Of a stretch of 64,000 nt of DNA, positions 20,747-29,471 are shown in pieces. Below the pieces are notes generated by a model. It ran no database searches, had not been told where the DNA came from, and saw only the letters and a list, made by a program, of their open reading frames with translations. Positions within the stretch are counted from its first letter, which is position 1. Each line of letters begins with the position of its first letter. The translations under genes and the position numbers were made by a program. Origin of the DNA: Streptomyces sp. TG1A-8 (lineage in GTDB: Bacteria > Actinomycetota > Actinomycetes > Streptomycetales > Streptomycetaceae); the NCBI RefSeq assembly GCF_030499535.1, contig NZ_JASTLB010000001.1:496001-560000 (forward strand), in the 5' to 3' direction.

Positions 20747-20835
20747 GGTCGCTCCCGGGAAGGCGGGTGACGGGTGACGGGCCCGCTGCGGCGGGCCGGT
20801 GGGCCACGGGGCCCGGCGGGCCCCGTGGGCCTGGT

Positions 20836-21744
20836 TCATTCGTCCGGGGTCAGCACGTCCTTGATCTTTCCCTTGACCCCGGTCTCGGTGCCCAGGACCG
20901 GACCCCTCGGCTGCCCGAGGCTCCCGTCGTAGGTCGCGAACAGCTTGGGGTCGGGCGGGGGCGCCATGCCGATGTCACCGAGCGGTTGCGGGGTGTTCAG
21001 GATCGTCAGCTCGTGCTCGCCGTCCGGTGCCGGGCCGGTGGCCCACAGTCCGGCCCCGGCCTCGGTGCCGTCGGAGAGGTGCCACAGCGTCTGCGCGTGC
21101 TCCCGGTACTCCTCCTCCTCGAGACCGCCGGGTACGACCACGCCTTCCAAGCCGTCCTCGCGCAGTTGCTCGATGGCCGCCAGCCACTGGTTCTGGTGGA
21201 CCGTGTCCCGGGCCAGGTTGAACCGGAGCATGTCCTTGACCCCGGGATCGTCGGTCATGTTGTACAGCCGCGCGGTCTGCAGCCGGCTCTGCGCCTCGGC
21301 GGCGACGTTGGCGTAGAAGTCGGCCAGCAGGTTGCCGCTGGCGACGGCGTAACGGCCGTTCCAGGGGTAGCCGTTGCTGTCGGCGGGCAGCGCACCGCCG
21401 CCGGCGATGATGGCCTGCTGGGGGTCCATGCCGCCCAGGACCGCGCCGACGGCCGGGTCGCTGGTGGCCATCTTGGTGGTGGCGGTGGCCGGCGCGCCCT
21501 CCAGGAGCCTGGCCACCATGGTGGCCAGCATTTCCACGTGGCCGATCTCCTCGGTGGCGATGTCCATGATCAAATCCTTGTACTTGCCCTTGATGCGGGC
21601 GTTCCAGCCCTGGAACAGGTACTGCATCATCACCGACATCTCGCCGTAGGCGCCGCCCACCAGTTCCTGCAGCTTGTGCGCGTAGGGGGGATCGGGCTTC
21701 TCCGGCTTGGCTTCGAACTGAAGACGTTGGGTGTGGGTGAACAT
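20836..21744 (-). CDS. Manganese (non-heme) catalase
   Basis: 302 residues, ferritin-like four-helix fold. Ligand segments include GEMSVMMQYLFQGW (first Glu), EEIGHVEML (Glu and His), and later AAEAQSRLQTARLYN and ARDTVHQNQWLAAIE, matching the di-manganese centre of Mn catalases; the acidic C-terminal tail is also typical. ATG at 21744 with GAGGA 6 bp upstream is preferred over the GTG at 21750. It dismutates hydrogen peroxide in the cytoplasm or spore. It heads a unit with a small membrane protein and an Nramp transporter. Confidence 0.92.
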   Translation of the reverse strand: MFTHTQRLQFEAKPEKPDPPYAHKLQELVGGAYGEMSVMMQYLFQGWNARIKGKYKDLIMDIATEEIGHVEMLATMVARLLEGAPATATTKMATSDPAVGAVLGGMDPQQAIIAGGGALPADSNGYPWNGRYAVASGNLLADFYANVAAEAQSRLQTARLYNMTDDPGVKDMLRFNLARDTVHQNQWLAAIEQLREDGLEGVVVPGGLEEEEYREHAQTLWHLSDGTEAGAGLWATGPAPDGEHELTILNTPQPLGDIGMAPPPDPKLFATYDGSLGQPRGPVLGTETGVKGKIKDVLTPDE

Positions 21745-22261
21745 CGGCACTCCTCGTCCGGGACGTGGTCGGTGTCCGCCGGCCGGAAGGACGTGGGCGC
21801 CCCGGTCGCCGGAACAGGTGTCGTCGACGCTAGGAGGGGGGCGTCACCGGCCCGTCTCCAACGGTGTACGCATCCGGGGCCGACCGCGTCGCCGGCCTCC
21901 GTCCGCGGCGGGTGCGGCGTGTCCGGCGGCCGGCGGACGGGACGGCGGCCGGGCGGGGCTTCCCCGTGCCCGGCCGGGCGGGACACCCCGTCCGGCACCC
22001 GGGAACGGCACGGGTGACCGCGTGGAGACGGGCGCCGCCTCGATCCGCGCGGGCACGGGACCGCCCGTTGGAAACACCGTGGCCGGTTTAGGCCTGCCGG
22101 GGCCGGTTACCTGGCTGCGGACGGGTGGAAAAGGCAGCGACCCGTCTGCCACACCGCAGGAGCGGACGCCACGGGCACCGCCGCGCACCACTTTCCGCAG
22201 CGGAGCCGGCACGACCCGGCGACGGCACTCGGCGTGCGCCACTCGAGCCAGGTGCGGAGCG
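21745..22261. other. Divergent intergenic region, no gene seen
   Basis: 517 bp between the Mn catalase and the BTAD regulator, holding both promoters. I could not single out a -35/-10 pair or a sigma-B-type GTT...GGGTAY box with confidence. Confidence 0.4.
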
Positions 22262-23014
22262 ATGAGGCCTCAGAACGACACTCCCCGCGCGGACCAGGCC
22301 CCGGCCGCCCTCCTCAGGCTGCTGGGGGACTTCCGCCTGGAGGTGAACCGGCGCAACGTCTACCTCCCGCCCTCGGCGCAGCGGCTCCTGGCCTGTCTCG
22401 CCCTGCACGCCGGAGGGGTCGCGCGCGAGCGGGCCTCGCAGCTGCTGTGGCCCGACCTGCCGCACGCCCGCGCGGGAGCGAGCCTGCGCTCGACGCTCTG
22501 GCGGATATCCCGGCGCAGCGATCAGCAGGGGCTGGTGGACCTGGGCGCCGCCCGGCTGTCCGTGTCCGGCCGCGTGGACGTCGACCTGCACACCGCCTCC
22601 CGCTACGCCGCCGAGCTGGCCAACGGCCCCACCCGCGACGCCCCCGGCGTGGAGATCCCGCCCGTCCTCCGCCAGGACCTCCTGCCCAGTTGGTGCGAGG
22701 ACTGGCTCACGGACGCCCGCGAGCACTTCCACCAGACCCGCCTGTACGCGCTGGAGGCCGTCAGCCGGCACCACCGCCGCCAGGGACACATGTGCACGGC
22801 GCTGAGGTACGCGATGACGGCGGTCGAGGCCGAACCCATGCGGGAGAGCGCCCACCGCGAGGTCACCGCCGTCCACCTCGCGGAGGGCAACACGGCGGAG
22901 GCGCTGCGGCACTTCGAGAACTACCGGCGCCGGTTGCGCGGCGAACTGGGCCTTCCCCCGTCCACGGGCTACCGCCGCCTGCTGGCTCCCTACCTGGGCC
23001 GCCCCCTCGACTGA
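22262..23014 (+). CDS. BTAD-domain transcriptional regulator (SARP-like)
   Basis: 250 residues. N-terminal OmpR-type winged helix (about 10-100: LRLLGDFRLEVNRRNVYLPP, AQRLLACLALHAGGVARERA, SLRSTLWRISRRSDQQGLVD) followed by the bacterial transcriptional activation domain with TPR-like helices (LYALEAVSRHHRRQGHMCTA, AVEAEPMRESAHREVTAVHL, HFENYRRRLRGELGLPPSTG). It is a short SARP-like protein without an ATPase part. ATG at 22262 after GCGGAG. Targets unknown; no biosynthetic genes are adjacent. Confidence 0.88.
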   Translation: MRPQNDTPRADQAPAALLRLLGDFRLEVNRRNVYLPPSAQRLLACLALHAGGVARERASQLLWPDLPHARAGASLRSTLWRISRRSDQQGLVDLGAARLSVSGRVDVDLHTASRYAAELANGPTRDAPGVEIPPVLRQDLLPSWCEDWLTDAREHFHQTRLYALEAVSRHHRRQGHMCTALRYAMTAVEAEPMRESAHREVTAVHLAEGNTAEALRHFENYRRRLRGELGLPPSTGYRRLLAPYLGRPLD

Positions 23015-23172
23015 GCACGGCGGCGGGGCCGCTCCGCGGCGGGCGCCGGGGTCCGGTGGTTCGGAGGCGCAGGTCCCACTGCTTCACCGGGCCCCGGCTG
23101 TGGCCCCGGGTGCCCTGACGGGTGACCCCTACACCGGTTCGCCCGAAGAACGCGTCCGGCCGGGAACAGGCC

Positions 23173-23205
23173 CGTGGGCCCCGGGGACGTTCCCCGGGGC
23201 CCACG
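23173..23205 (-). terminator. Hairpin after small hydrophobic protein gene
   Basis: 15-bp perfect stem (CGTGGGCCCCGGGGA) with a 3-base loop, 19 bp beyond the stop of the minus-strand gene. An identical copy is at 45799-45831. Confidence 0.75.
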
Positions 23206-23223
23206 CAGCAGCGCTCCCGCGAT

Positions 23224-23394
23224 CTACCAGCGGTACCAGCGACCCTTGCGGCCACCGCCGTCCGCACTGCGCACGACGAAGCCCAGCAGCCAGACCACCA
23301 GCACGATCACCGCCACCCACCACAACGCCTTCAGCGCGAAACCCGCACCGAACAGGACCAGGGCCAACAGCAGAACAAGAAGCAGGGGAACCAT
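23224..23394 (-). CDS. Small hydrophobic membrane protein, copy 1
   Basis: 56 residues: MVPLLLVLLLALVLFGAGFA, LKALWWVAVIVLVVWLLGFV, then a basic tail RSADGGGRKGRWYRW. Two tight transmembrane helices, like the short hydrophobic stress-associated proteins widespread in actinobacteria. ATG at 23394, with GGAGG 9 bp upstream; an ATG two codons earlier (23400) is also possible. It is encoded twice in this window with identical DNA. Confidence 0.8.
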   Translation of the reverse strand: MVPLLLVLLLALVLFGAGFALKALWWVAVIVLVVWLLGFVVRSADGGGRKGRWYRW

Positions 23395-23592
23395 GTGCAT
23401 CAACCTCCGGCCCTCCTCGTGCCCGCCCCACGCACGAACACACGGCCGAACCACACGGTTTCTCCACCACTTCCCCGGGCACCGGAACGGGTTGCGGGCG
23501 CCGGGGACCGCCCGGTCGGCCCGGGTGCGGGCCGTGGCCTCCGCCGTCACAGTGGTAGTCGGGCACGCAATCGCCGGCAAGGAGGAACGACC

Positions 23593-23841
23593 ATGGCGAA
23601 GCCGAAGGACACCTCGGGGAAGCGGGAGCCGTCCAAGGGCGACAAGGTGGCCTGGAACAGTCACGGCAGCGAGACCTCGGGCACCGTGGAGAAGAAGATC
23701 ACCAAGCGGACGGAGGCGGCGGGACGCACCGTGGACGCCTCGCCGGACGAGCCCCAGTACGAGGTGCGCAGCGACAGGTCCGGCCGTTCGGCCGTGCACA
23801 AGGCCTCCGCCCTCAAGAAGAAGAAGCGGGGCTCCGAGTGA
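23593..23841 (+). CDS. DUF2945 (Tudor-like) small protein
   Basis: 82 residues, basic and hydrophilic. GDKVAWNSHGSETSGTVEKK and YEVRSDRSGRSAVHKASALK match DUF2945, the 'hypervirulence-associated TUDOR' fold. ATG at 23593 behind GGAGGAACG. It overlaps the next gene by 4 bp (GTGA), so the two are coupled. Role unknown; such genes often lie in stress islands. Confidence 0.85.
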   Translation: MAKPKDTSGKREPSKGDKVAWNSHGSETSGTVEKKITKRTEAAGRTVDASPDEPQYEVRSDRSGRSAVHKASALKKKKRGSE

Positions 23842-24179
23842 CGTCCGACGAGGACCGGGGCGAGGTGTGGGACACCTTCCGCGAGCTGGTCAACATGACA
23901 CCGTCCGCGCTGGAAAAGTGGCTGGACACCGAAGACTCCCGGACGGCCGGGCAGCACAAGGACGGGGGCGAGTCCACCGGTCACGCCTCCGGCCGCGCCA
24001 TCGTCGGGATCCTGCGCAAGAAGAAGGGCGACCTCACGGACGCGGATTACCAGCACATGCGCAAGGTGAACGGTTACATCCACCGTCACCTGGCGCAGCG
24101 CCCGGCGGGGGACGTCCGCGACACCCGGTGGCGCCACTCACTGATGAACTGGGGCCACGACCCCCTCACCGACAAGTAG
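23838..24179 (+). CDS. DUF3140-domain protein
   Basis: 113 residues from the GTG at 23838. EVWDTFRELVNMTPSALEKW, the ASGRAIVGILRKKKGDLTDA segment and the C-terminal DTRWRHSLMNWGHDP match DUF3140, which resembles a DNA-binding helical domain. It starts inside the stop of the DUF2945 gene and is followed 5 bp later by an HU-like gene; the three form an operon. Confidence 0.85.
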   Translation: MTSDEDRGEVWDTFRELVNMTPSALEKWLDTEDSRTAGQHKDGGESTGHASGRAIVGILRKKKGDLTDADYQHMRKVNGYIHRHLAQRPAGDVRDTRWRHSLMNWGHDPLTDK

Positions 24180-24184
24180 GGCAG

Positions 24185-24448
24185 ATGGACAAGGCACAGT
24201 TGATCGAGGCGACCGCGGACTGCACCACGGACACGGCCGACGGCCGCAAGCACGCCGCCGAGGACGTCGAGCGGGTGCTCGACGCGCTGTTCGGGACGGT
24301 GGAGCACCCCGGAACCATCGCCGAGGCCCTCAGGCGGGGCGAGACGGTGCTCGTGGGCAGTTTCGGCAGTTTCCAGAGCGACGGTCGAAGCGCCGTCTTC
24401 CGCCCCGGCAGGGCACTCACGGAGTACCTGCACGGCACGACCCGCTGA
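24185..24448 (+). CDS. HU/IHF-like DNA-binding protein
   Basis: 87 residues. The N-terminal helices (MDKAQLIEATADCTTDTADG, AEDVERVLDALFGTVEHPGT) and the sheet with VLVGSFGSFQ correspond to the HU fold, with Gly-Ser-Phe-Gly-x-Phe as in the family. The DNA-binding arm is shortened and the usual basic arm residues are mostly lacking, so binding may be weak or altered. ATG at 24185, third gene of the DUF2945-DUF3140 operon. Confidence 0.75.
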   Translation: MDKAQLIEATADCTTDTADGRKHAAEDVERVLDALFGTVEHPGTIAEALRRGETVLVGSFGSFQSDGRSAVFRPGRALTEYLHGTTR

Positions 24449-24488
24449 GCGGGGGAACGCGTACCGCGCGCGGGCCGTGCCGCCTGCG

Positions 24489-24971
24489 TCAGAGGGGCCG
24501 GTATCCGGTGACCGCACCGCCCGGGTCGTCCAGCAGGGCGAGGCGGGCGGTGATGCGCTTGCCGACCGGCTCCCGCCGCGCCTCGAAGCCCTGGCTGACC
24601 GCCATGACGATCTCCAGGCCGTGCTGGCCCACCCGTCCCGCGTCGGCCGCCCGGGCCACCGGCAGCACCGGGTCGGAGTCCCACACCGCCACCTCGATCA
24701 GGTCCCCCACGACCCGCAGGTCCAGCAGCACCGGACCCGGCGCGTACTTGCGGGCGTTGGTGACCAGCTCGCTCACCACCAGCTGCGTCAGGTCCAGGGC
24801 CCGGGCGGACACCGGCAGCCCGTACTCGCCCTGGACGCGCGTGAGGAAGCCGACGGCCAGATGACGGGCCCTGGCGATGTCCGAACCGTCCCCGTCCAGG
24901 GCCACGGTGGTCCGTATGGCCCACTCGTCCGGCACCGTGCCGTCCTCACCCACGGGCACCGGTTCCCTCAC
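24489..24971 (-). CDS. HATPase anti-sigma/serine kinase (RsbW-like), copy 1
   Basis: 160 residues. GHKL-type fold: N-box ELVTNARKYAPG, then VAVWDSDPVLP, G1-like GRVGQHGLEIVMAVSQGF, and a C-terminal strand. It should bind ATP and phosphorylate a STAS antagonist or hold a sigma factor. I place the start at the GTG at 24971, with GAAGG just upstream, because the twin gene at 43.3 kb shares that start but not the sequence before it. It is divergent from a STAS gene. DNA is about 99% identical to the copy at 43282-43730. Confidence 0.88.
   Translation of the reverse strand: MREPVPVGEDGTVPDEWAIRTTVALDGDGSDIARARHLAVGFLTRVQGEYGLPVSARALDLTQLVVSELVTNARKYAPGPVLLDLRVVGDLIEVAVWDSDPVLPVARAADAGRVGQHGLEIVMAVSQGFEARREPVGKRITARLALLDDPGGAVTGYRPL
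24517..24965. repeat. Near-identical repeat of anti-sigma gene, copy 1
   Basis: About 450 bp matching 43282-43730 with only a couple of mismatches seen (for example TTGCGG versus TTACGG, CGTATGG versus CGTACGG), offset 18,765. Confidence 0.85.
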
Positions 24972-25126
24972 GGCCGCCTTCACTACCCTGTTCACACCCC
25001 GCGCTTACCCGCGCGTTCGCGGGTGATGCCTCATTTTCGACTGTGGGCTGCGCCACACCGGCGCATCGGCCCTGACATGCGGGGCAGCGATTCCGGGTGA
25101 AGGTCAGGTGTGCGAGTATCACCGGC

Positions 25127-25501
25127 ATGGCTGAGGGAAGAGTGGCAGGGACCGAACGAGCTGAGCACCCGAGCCGGCTGTCGGTCACGGCCACCGTCGC
25201 CGAGGGTGTCCGCGTGCTGAGCGTGGCGGGGGAGATCGACCACCACACCGGCGACGCGCTCCGCCGGGCCCTGGACGTCCCCGACGGCCCCCCGCGCGTC
25301 GTGGCCGACCTGCACCGGGTCACCTTCATGGACTCCAGCGGCATCAACATCCTCCTCGCCGCCCACCGCACCCTCACCGAGGCGGGCGGCTGGCTGCGCC
25401 TGGCCGCACCCACCCCCTCCGTCCTGCGCACCCTGCAGATCGTCGGCATCGACAGCGTCATCGACTGCCGGGACACCCTGCACCAGGCCCTCGACGGCTG
25501 A
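25127..25501 (+). CDS. STAS anti-sigma factor antagonist (RsbV-like), copy 1
   Basis: 124 residues from the ATG at 25127; a GTG at 25097 would add ten and a GTG at 25142 would remove five. STAS fold with GVRVLSVAGEIDHHTGDALR and the phospho-site loop VTFMDSSGINILLAAHRTL, where Ser is the likely target of an RsbW-type kinase. The sequence AGTATCACCGGCATGG around the start is shared with the copy at 43.9 kb although ribosome sites are poor in both, so leaderless initiation is possible. Divergent from the HATPase gene. Confidence 0.87.
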   Translation: MAEGRVAGTERAEHPSRLSVTATVAEGVRVLSVAGEIDHHTGDALRRALDVPDGPPRVVADLHRVTFMDSSGINILLAAHRTLTEAGGWLRLAAPTPSVLRTLQIVGIDSVIDCRDTLHQALDG

Positions 25502-25527
25502 CCCCGCCCGACCGGGACGGGGCCGTC

Positions 25528-25935
25528 CTAACCGGCCGTGCGGGCACCCTCCCCCGGCCGCGGGCCGGCCGGCTGGACGGCCAGGGGGGCGGCGCCCGGT
25601 GTGATGAGCAGGAAGGTGTCGAGGCCGAGGCGGCTGAAGACGCGCTGCAGATGGTCACCGACGCCCGTGAGGCTGAGGGATCCTCCGCTGCCGGCGAGCC
25701 GCTGGTACCAGCTGAGGAAGACGGTGATGCCGGTGGAGTCCCAGTTCTGGACCCGGGAGAGGTCCAGGACCAGATGACGGCAGCCGTCGTCGATGAGGCG
25801 CTCGCCGGCCGAGTGGAGCTCGGGCGAGGTGTACAGGTCGACGTCTTCGGGCAGGGCGGCGGTGACACGTTCGCCCGTACGCCGGATGTCCTCCAACACA
25901 GCCGTAGGCCTTTCCCTGCCGAGGCGGACAGACAT
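25528..25935 (-). CDS. STAS-domain anti-sigma antagonist
   Basis: 135 residues from the ATG at 25935. STAS core: RVTAALPEDVDLYTSPELHS, CRHLVLDLSRVQNWDSTGIT with the phosphorylatable Ser, and LQRVFSRLGLDTFLLITPG. The Pro-rich tail is not part of the domain. It is closely related to the protein at 27562. A weak ribosome site means the start is less certain. It is convergent with the copy-1 STAS gene. Confidence 0.85.
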   Translation of the reverse strand: MSVRLGRERPTAVLEDIRRTGERVTAALPEDVDLYTSPELHSAGERLIDDGCRHLVLDLSRVQNWDSTGITVFLSWYQRLAGSGGSLSLTGVGDHLQRVFSRLGLDTFLLITPGAAPLAVQPAGPRPGEGARTAG

Positions 25936-26002
25936 GTGAGCTGCAGTGCTACGGCAGACCACCCTACAGAAGGCACCGCTCCCCGACCGACCGGAGGCCC
26001 GT

Positions 26003-27156
26003 TCAGCGGGGTCTGGGCCCGGGACCGTCCTCCTCGCCGGGGTGTTGGAGCGGCAGGCCGGTCAAGTCGGCCGCCCCGTCGGCCGGTTCCGGTTCCGGAC
26101 CGAGCCACTCGCACAGCAGGACGGTGGCGTCGTCCTGCAAGTGGCCGTCGTGGTACTCCAGGACGGCGTGGATGAGGCGGCGCAGGGTCTCGGCCACCGG
26201 CAGGCCGTCGGCGTGGTGGCGGATGAGGAATTCGGTGAAGTGCTCCAGTCCGAATTCGGGACCGCCGGGGCGCCGGGTCTCGGTGGTGCCGTCCGTGTAG
26301 AGCACGATGCGGTCACCGGGCCGGAGTTGCTCCTGGCACACCTTGGCGGGCAGGCGGGGTGGGAGCTCCAGCGGCCGTCCCGGATGATGATCGGCGGGTG
26401 GTGGCCCCGGTTGACCCACTTCAGGACGCCGGTGCGGGTGTCGAGGGTGGCGAGGATGCCGGTGACGTAGCGCCGCCGGCCGTACTGCTCGATGAGGGCG
26501 GCCTCCACCGCCTCGCTCCTGCCGACGAGGCCGGCTCCCCGGCGGCGAGCGTTGCGGCAGGCTCCCGGTGCGAGGGTTCCGGACAGGCCGGCGGCGGTGT
26601 CGTGGCCCATGGCGTCGAAGACCGACAGGTGGACGAGCGGTCCGTCGATGGCGTACTCGAAGACGTCGCCGCTGATCTGGTAGGCCGGTTCCAGCGACGC
26701 GGAGATCGCGACGCGTCCGTCCGCGTAGGAGCGCGGGGGCAGCAGGTTCCACTGCATCTCCGCGGCCAGGCTCATCGGCTGCGCCCGCACCAGTTTGGCG
26801 AGCGCGTCGCTCGTCCCCCGCTTGCTGACGATGATCAGTGCGATGAGGGCGGCCAGCGCCTCCATGTCCTGGCGGGCGCGGGCGTCGTCGCGGTCGGCGG
26901 TCATCCGCAGCAGCCCGATGCGTTCGGTGCCGTCCAGCAGCGGGACCCACCACACGGACACGCCGGCGTCCGCCGGCGCGGCGGGCAGGACGTCGCCGTA
27001 CTGGAAGGCCCGCCCGGCGACCGTCCCCTCGATCTGCAGTTCCCTCCCGTACCGCTCGCCGGACGCCTTGGCCGGCAGCAGTTCGACCGGCATGAGGTGG
27101 CTGGCCTCCAGCGGACTCGCGAGCATCACCCGCCCGTCCTGACCACTGCCCTGCAT
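26003..27156 (-). pseudogene. SpoIIE/RsbU-type PP2C phosphatase, frameshifted near 26375
   Basis: The N-terminal part (27156 down to about 26375) has a GAF-like region (VSVWWVPLLDGTERIGLLRM) and the start of a PP2C domain: MQWNLLPPRSYADGRVAISA, YQISGDVFEYAID, LSVFDAMGHDTAAGL. The last third (EQLRPGDRIVLYTDGTTETR, FLIRHHADGLPVAETLRRLI, LQDDATVLLCEWLGP with the last metal Asp) is in the next frame. Joined, the protein would be about 380 residues and complete. One indel within ACGGCCGCTGGAGC is enough. It may be a real break, or a sequencing error in a working phosphatase that would dephosphorylate the nearby STAS proteins. Confidence 0.8.
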
Positions 27157-27320
27157 CCGCGCGCGCCTCCGGTCCCACCGGGCGTGTCGGAACGACGCCC
27201 TTCAGCAGTTCTGTCCCACCTGGGCGGCCCCCGCGGCCCCGCCCCGGACGACTACCCCCTGATGCCGACGAAAAGGCGGCCACATCCCGCTCCCCCGGCG
27301 GGAGGGCCGGCCGCGGGGCG

Positions 27321-27380
27321 GTGAAGCGGTCCGCGGGGCGGTGAAGCGGTCCGCGGGGCGGTGAAGCGGTCCGCGGGTCC
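27321..27380. repeat. 20-bp tandem repeat, three copies
   Basis: GTGAAGCGGTCCGCGGGGCG at 27321, 27341 and 27361 (last copy diverges at its end), between the divergent phosphatase and STAS genes. Confidence 0.85.
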
Positions 27381-27561
27381 GCGGTCCGGTGCGCGCCGCG
27401 GGGCCGGCGGGCGGGGGTGCGGGCTCCGGACGGTGACCATTCGGGAAGGCCCGTCATTTTCACCACGAACGGCAGTAAGGTTGTCACTCCTGGCAGCGAG
27501 GCCTCGCTACCACGTTCTAGCTCGGTGGGGACATGCGCGCCGGTGATGCGGAGGTTCGACT

Positions 27562-27903
27562 GTGCTGGTCGTCACCGAACGCGCGGGGGACCGCGTCACC
27601 GCGGCCCTGCCCGAGGACGTGAGCCTCTTCACGGTGCCCGGCCTGCGGGCGGTGGGCGACCGCATCATCGACGAAGGCTGCCGGCACCTGACCCTGGACG
27701 CCTCCCACACCCAGGACCTGGACTCCACCGGCATCACCGCCCTCGTCACCTGGTACCGGCGCCTGGAGGACCTCGGCGGCACCCTGGCCGTGATCGAGGT
27801 CAGCGACCACCACCACCGCCTCCTCACCCGGCTGGGCCTGCACACCGCCCTGGCCGTCTCCCCCCGCACCGGTCCCGCCGGTCCGTCCCGGCCCGCGAAC
27901 TGA
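27562..27903 (+). CDS. STAS-domain anti-sigma antagonist
   Basis: 113 residues, GTG at 27562 behind GGAGG with 7-bp spacing. RVTAALPEDVSLFTVPGLRA, HLTLDASHTQDLDSTGITAL with the target Ser, and LLTRLGLHTALAVSP define the STAS fold. It is divergent from the PP2C gene and most similar to the protein at 25528-25935, suggesting local duplication. Confidence 0.87.
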   Translation: MLVVTERAGDRVTAALPEDVSLFTVPGLRAVGDRIIDEGCRHLTLDASHTQDLDSTGITALVTWYRRLEDLGGTLAVIEVSDHHHRLLTRLGLHTALAVSPRTGPAGPSRPAN

Positions 27904-27969
27904 CGCCACGCCGGTCCGCGCGGGACGGGCGGCGCGGCACCCCCGCGCCGGCCGGGTCCCGGGGACGGA

Positions 27970-28326
27970 TCAGGCGGCACCCAGGCCGGCCCGGGCGGCG
28001 TCCAGGTCCGGATAGTGGGGCAGCACCCCGCCGGTGCCGGTGATCTCCAGCAGCCGCTTCACGGAAGTCCGGGGGGCCACCAGCCCGACGGGACGCGTCC
28101 GCACCGTGCCCAGGAGATGGTTGAGCAGGGCGGAGTCGCAGAAGGTGACCTCTCCCAGGTCGTAGACGAGGGGTCCGGCGAAGGAGCGCAGGGCGCGGTC
28201 GGCGGCGCGCTCGACACCCTCGATGGACTCCAGGTCGAAGGAGCCGGACAGAGTGATCACCCATACGTCGCCGTCGGGCGCTGATGCGGCCACCCCCTCC
28301 GGTGCGGGACCGAGATCAGATGTCAT
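27970..28326 (-). CDS. STAS-domain protein, divergent type
   Basis: 118 residues from the ATG at 28326. DVWVITLSGSFDLESIEGVE, YDLGEVTFCDSALLNHLLGT with Asp-Ser at the phospho-site, then LVAPRTSVKRLLEITGTGGV. It differs from the other STAS proteins here and lacks a recognisable ribosome site, so the start could be leaderless or slightly different. Convergent with the STAS gene at 27562. Confidence 0.82.
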   Translation of the reverse strand: MTSDLGPAPEGVAASAPDGDVWVITLSGSFDLESIEGVERAADRALRSFAGPLVYDLGEVTFCDSALLNHLLGTVRTRPVGLVAPRTSVKRLLEITGTGGVLPHYPDLDAARAGLGAA

Positions 28327-28633
28327 GCGACAATGGTCTCCGCAGGTGCGTGCAATGTACAGCCAGCCGACAAAACCGGACACGCTCCCGGAGTTCCGGC
28401 CAGGATGCGCCGCCCCTTCGCCGCCGTGCGATCCCCCGCGAACCGATGACGACCGGCCCCGGTCGCCCTTCGAGCCGTTCTCCCCCGCGCGGACGGGACA
28501 CGCCAAGCCGCCGCGGCGGCGGCCGCGTGCGGCGGGAGCCCGGAGACCACGAGCGACGCGCCGGGGCGCGCGGGACCGCGTCCGTGGACGAGTCGGCACG
28601 TCAGGCGGAGCCCGCGGCTGCGGACGGGTGCCC
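28327..28633. other. Intergenic, no gene seen
   Basis: 307 bp upstream of the STAS gene and downstream of mscL, both minus strand. No supported feature. Confidence 0.4.
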
Positions 28634-29098
28634 TCAGGCCCGGACGCGGTCCTGCGCGGCACCGGTGCCGTCCGTGCCCGCGACCGGCTGGAGTTCGCTG
28701 GTGCAGTGCCCGCACCGCCGGGCCCGGACCGGGACCGGATTGAGGCAGGCCGGGCAGTCGCGTTTGTCGGCCTGGACGTCCTGGTGGGGCGCGAACCGCT
28801 CGTGCAGCTTGTTCACGGGCAGCACCACGAGGAAGTACAGGGCGCAGGAGACCAGCAGGAAGCTGACCACCGCGTCGACGAAGGCGCCGTAGGGGAAGAC
28901 CGTCCGGCCGACCGTGAACGTCTTGCGGTTGAACTCCCCCGTCATCCCCGCGGCCAGCCCCACGACCGGGGTCAGGAACGCCCGTACGAATCCGTTGACG
29001 ACGGCGGTGAAGGCCGCGCCGATCACGATGCCGACGGCCAGGTCGACGACGTTCCCGCGCAGCACGAAGCTCCGGAACCCCTTCAGTAGGTCCTTCAC
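28634..29098 (-). CDS. mscL: Large-conductance mechanosensitive channel MscL
   Basis: 154 residues. KDLLKGFRSFVLRGNVVDLA is the MscL N-terminal helix and first membrane span, with the pore-lining region VVDLAVGIVIGAAFTAVV; the second span is AVVSFLLVSCALYFLVVLPV. The C-terminus carries CPACLNPVPVRARRCGHC, a four-Cys zinc-ribbon-like tail common in actinobacterial MscL. GTG at 29098 behind GGAAGGGGAAG. It opens on hypo-osmotic shock to release solutes, in keeping with the surrounding stress genes. Confidence 0.95.
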   Translation of the reverse strand: MKDLLKGFRSFVLRGNVVDLAVGIVIGAAFTAVVNGFVRAFLTPVVGLAAGMTGEFNRKTFTVGRTVFPYGAFVDAVVSFLLVSCALYFLVVLPVNKLHERFAPHQDVQADKRDCPACLNPVPVRARRCGHCTSELQPVAGTDGTGAAQDRVRA

Positions 29099-29324
29099 CG
29101 GCCACTTCCCCTTCCTGTCGGCTCCCCCTCGACGCGCACGGACCGGCGGACCGTCCGGTGCCGGACACCGGCGGCCACACGGCCGCTCCTCCCCCGTTTC
29201 CCGTCCGGCGGCGGGCATGCTTGGCACCACCCGGCCCGAAGGCTTGTGGGGTCCGCCTTGCGGGCAAGCGGAAGCGCAGGGGAACCCCGGTAGTTCGAGA
29301 GCACGGTCACGAAGGAGGTCGGCA

Positions 29325-29471
29325 ATGGTGTGGTGGGGCTGGATGGTCCTGCTCGTCGCGGTGATCGGACTGGCAGCCGCGGCGACGCTGGTGGTTCAGG
29401 CCAAGCGCCGTGCCGGTACGGTCATCGCGGTGCGCGGAGGTCGCAGGTCGGGCCGGGGAGGTGTGCGGTGA
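29325..29471 (+). CDS. 48-aa single-span membrane peptide
   Basis: MVWWGWMVLLVAVIGLAAAA is one membrane helix, followed by a very basic tail (VQAKRRAG, RGGRRSGRGGVR). ATG at 29325 with an excellent GAAGGAGG site. It overlaps the next gene by 4 bp (GTGA), so a three-gene operon with the two PRC-barrel genes follows. Function unknown. Confidence 0.7.
   Translation: MVWWGWMVLLVAVIGLAAAATLVVQAKRRAGTVIAVRGGRRSGRGGVR

Larger units (their letters stand above)
23159..23500. repeat. 342-bp perfect direct repeat, copy 1
   Basis: Identical in every position I compared to 45785-46126 (offset 22,626). It contains a small hydrophobic protein gene, its terminator and about 100 bp upstream. The flanks differ sharply at both ends. 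Confidence 0.9.

Noticed and set aside
27321..27380. Iteron or CRISPR
   Set aside because: Only three contiguous 20-bp copies without spacers or nearby replication or cas genes.
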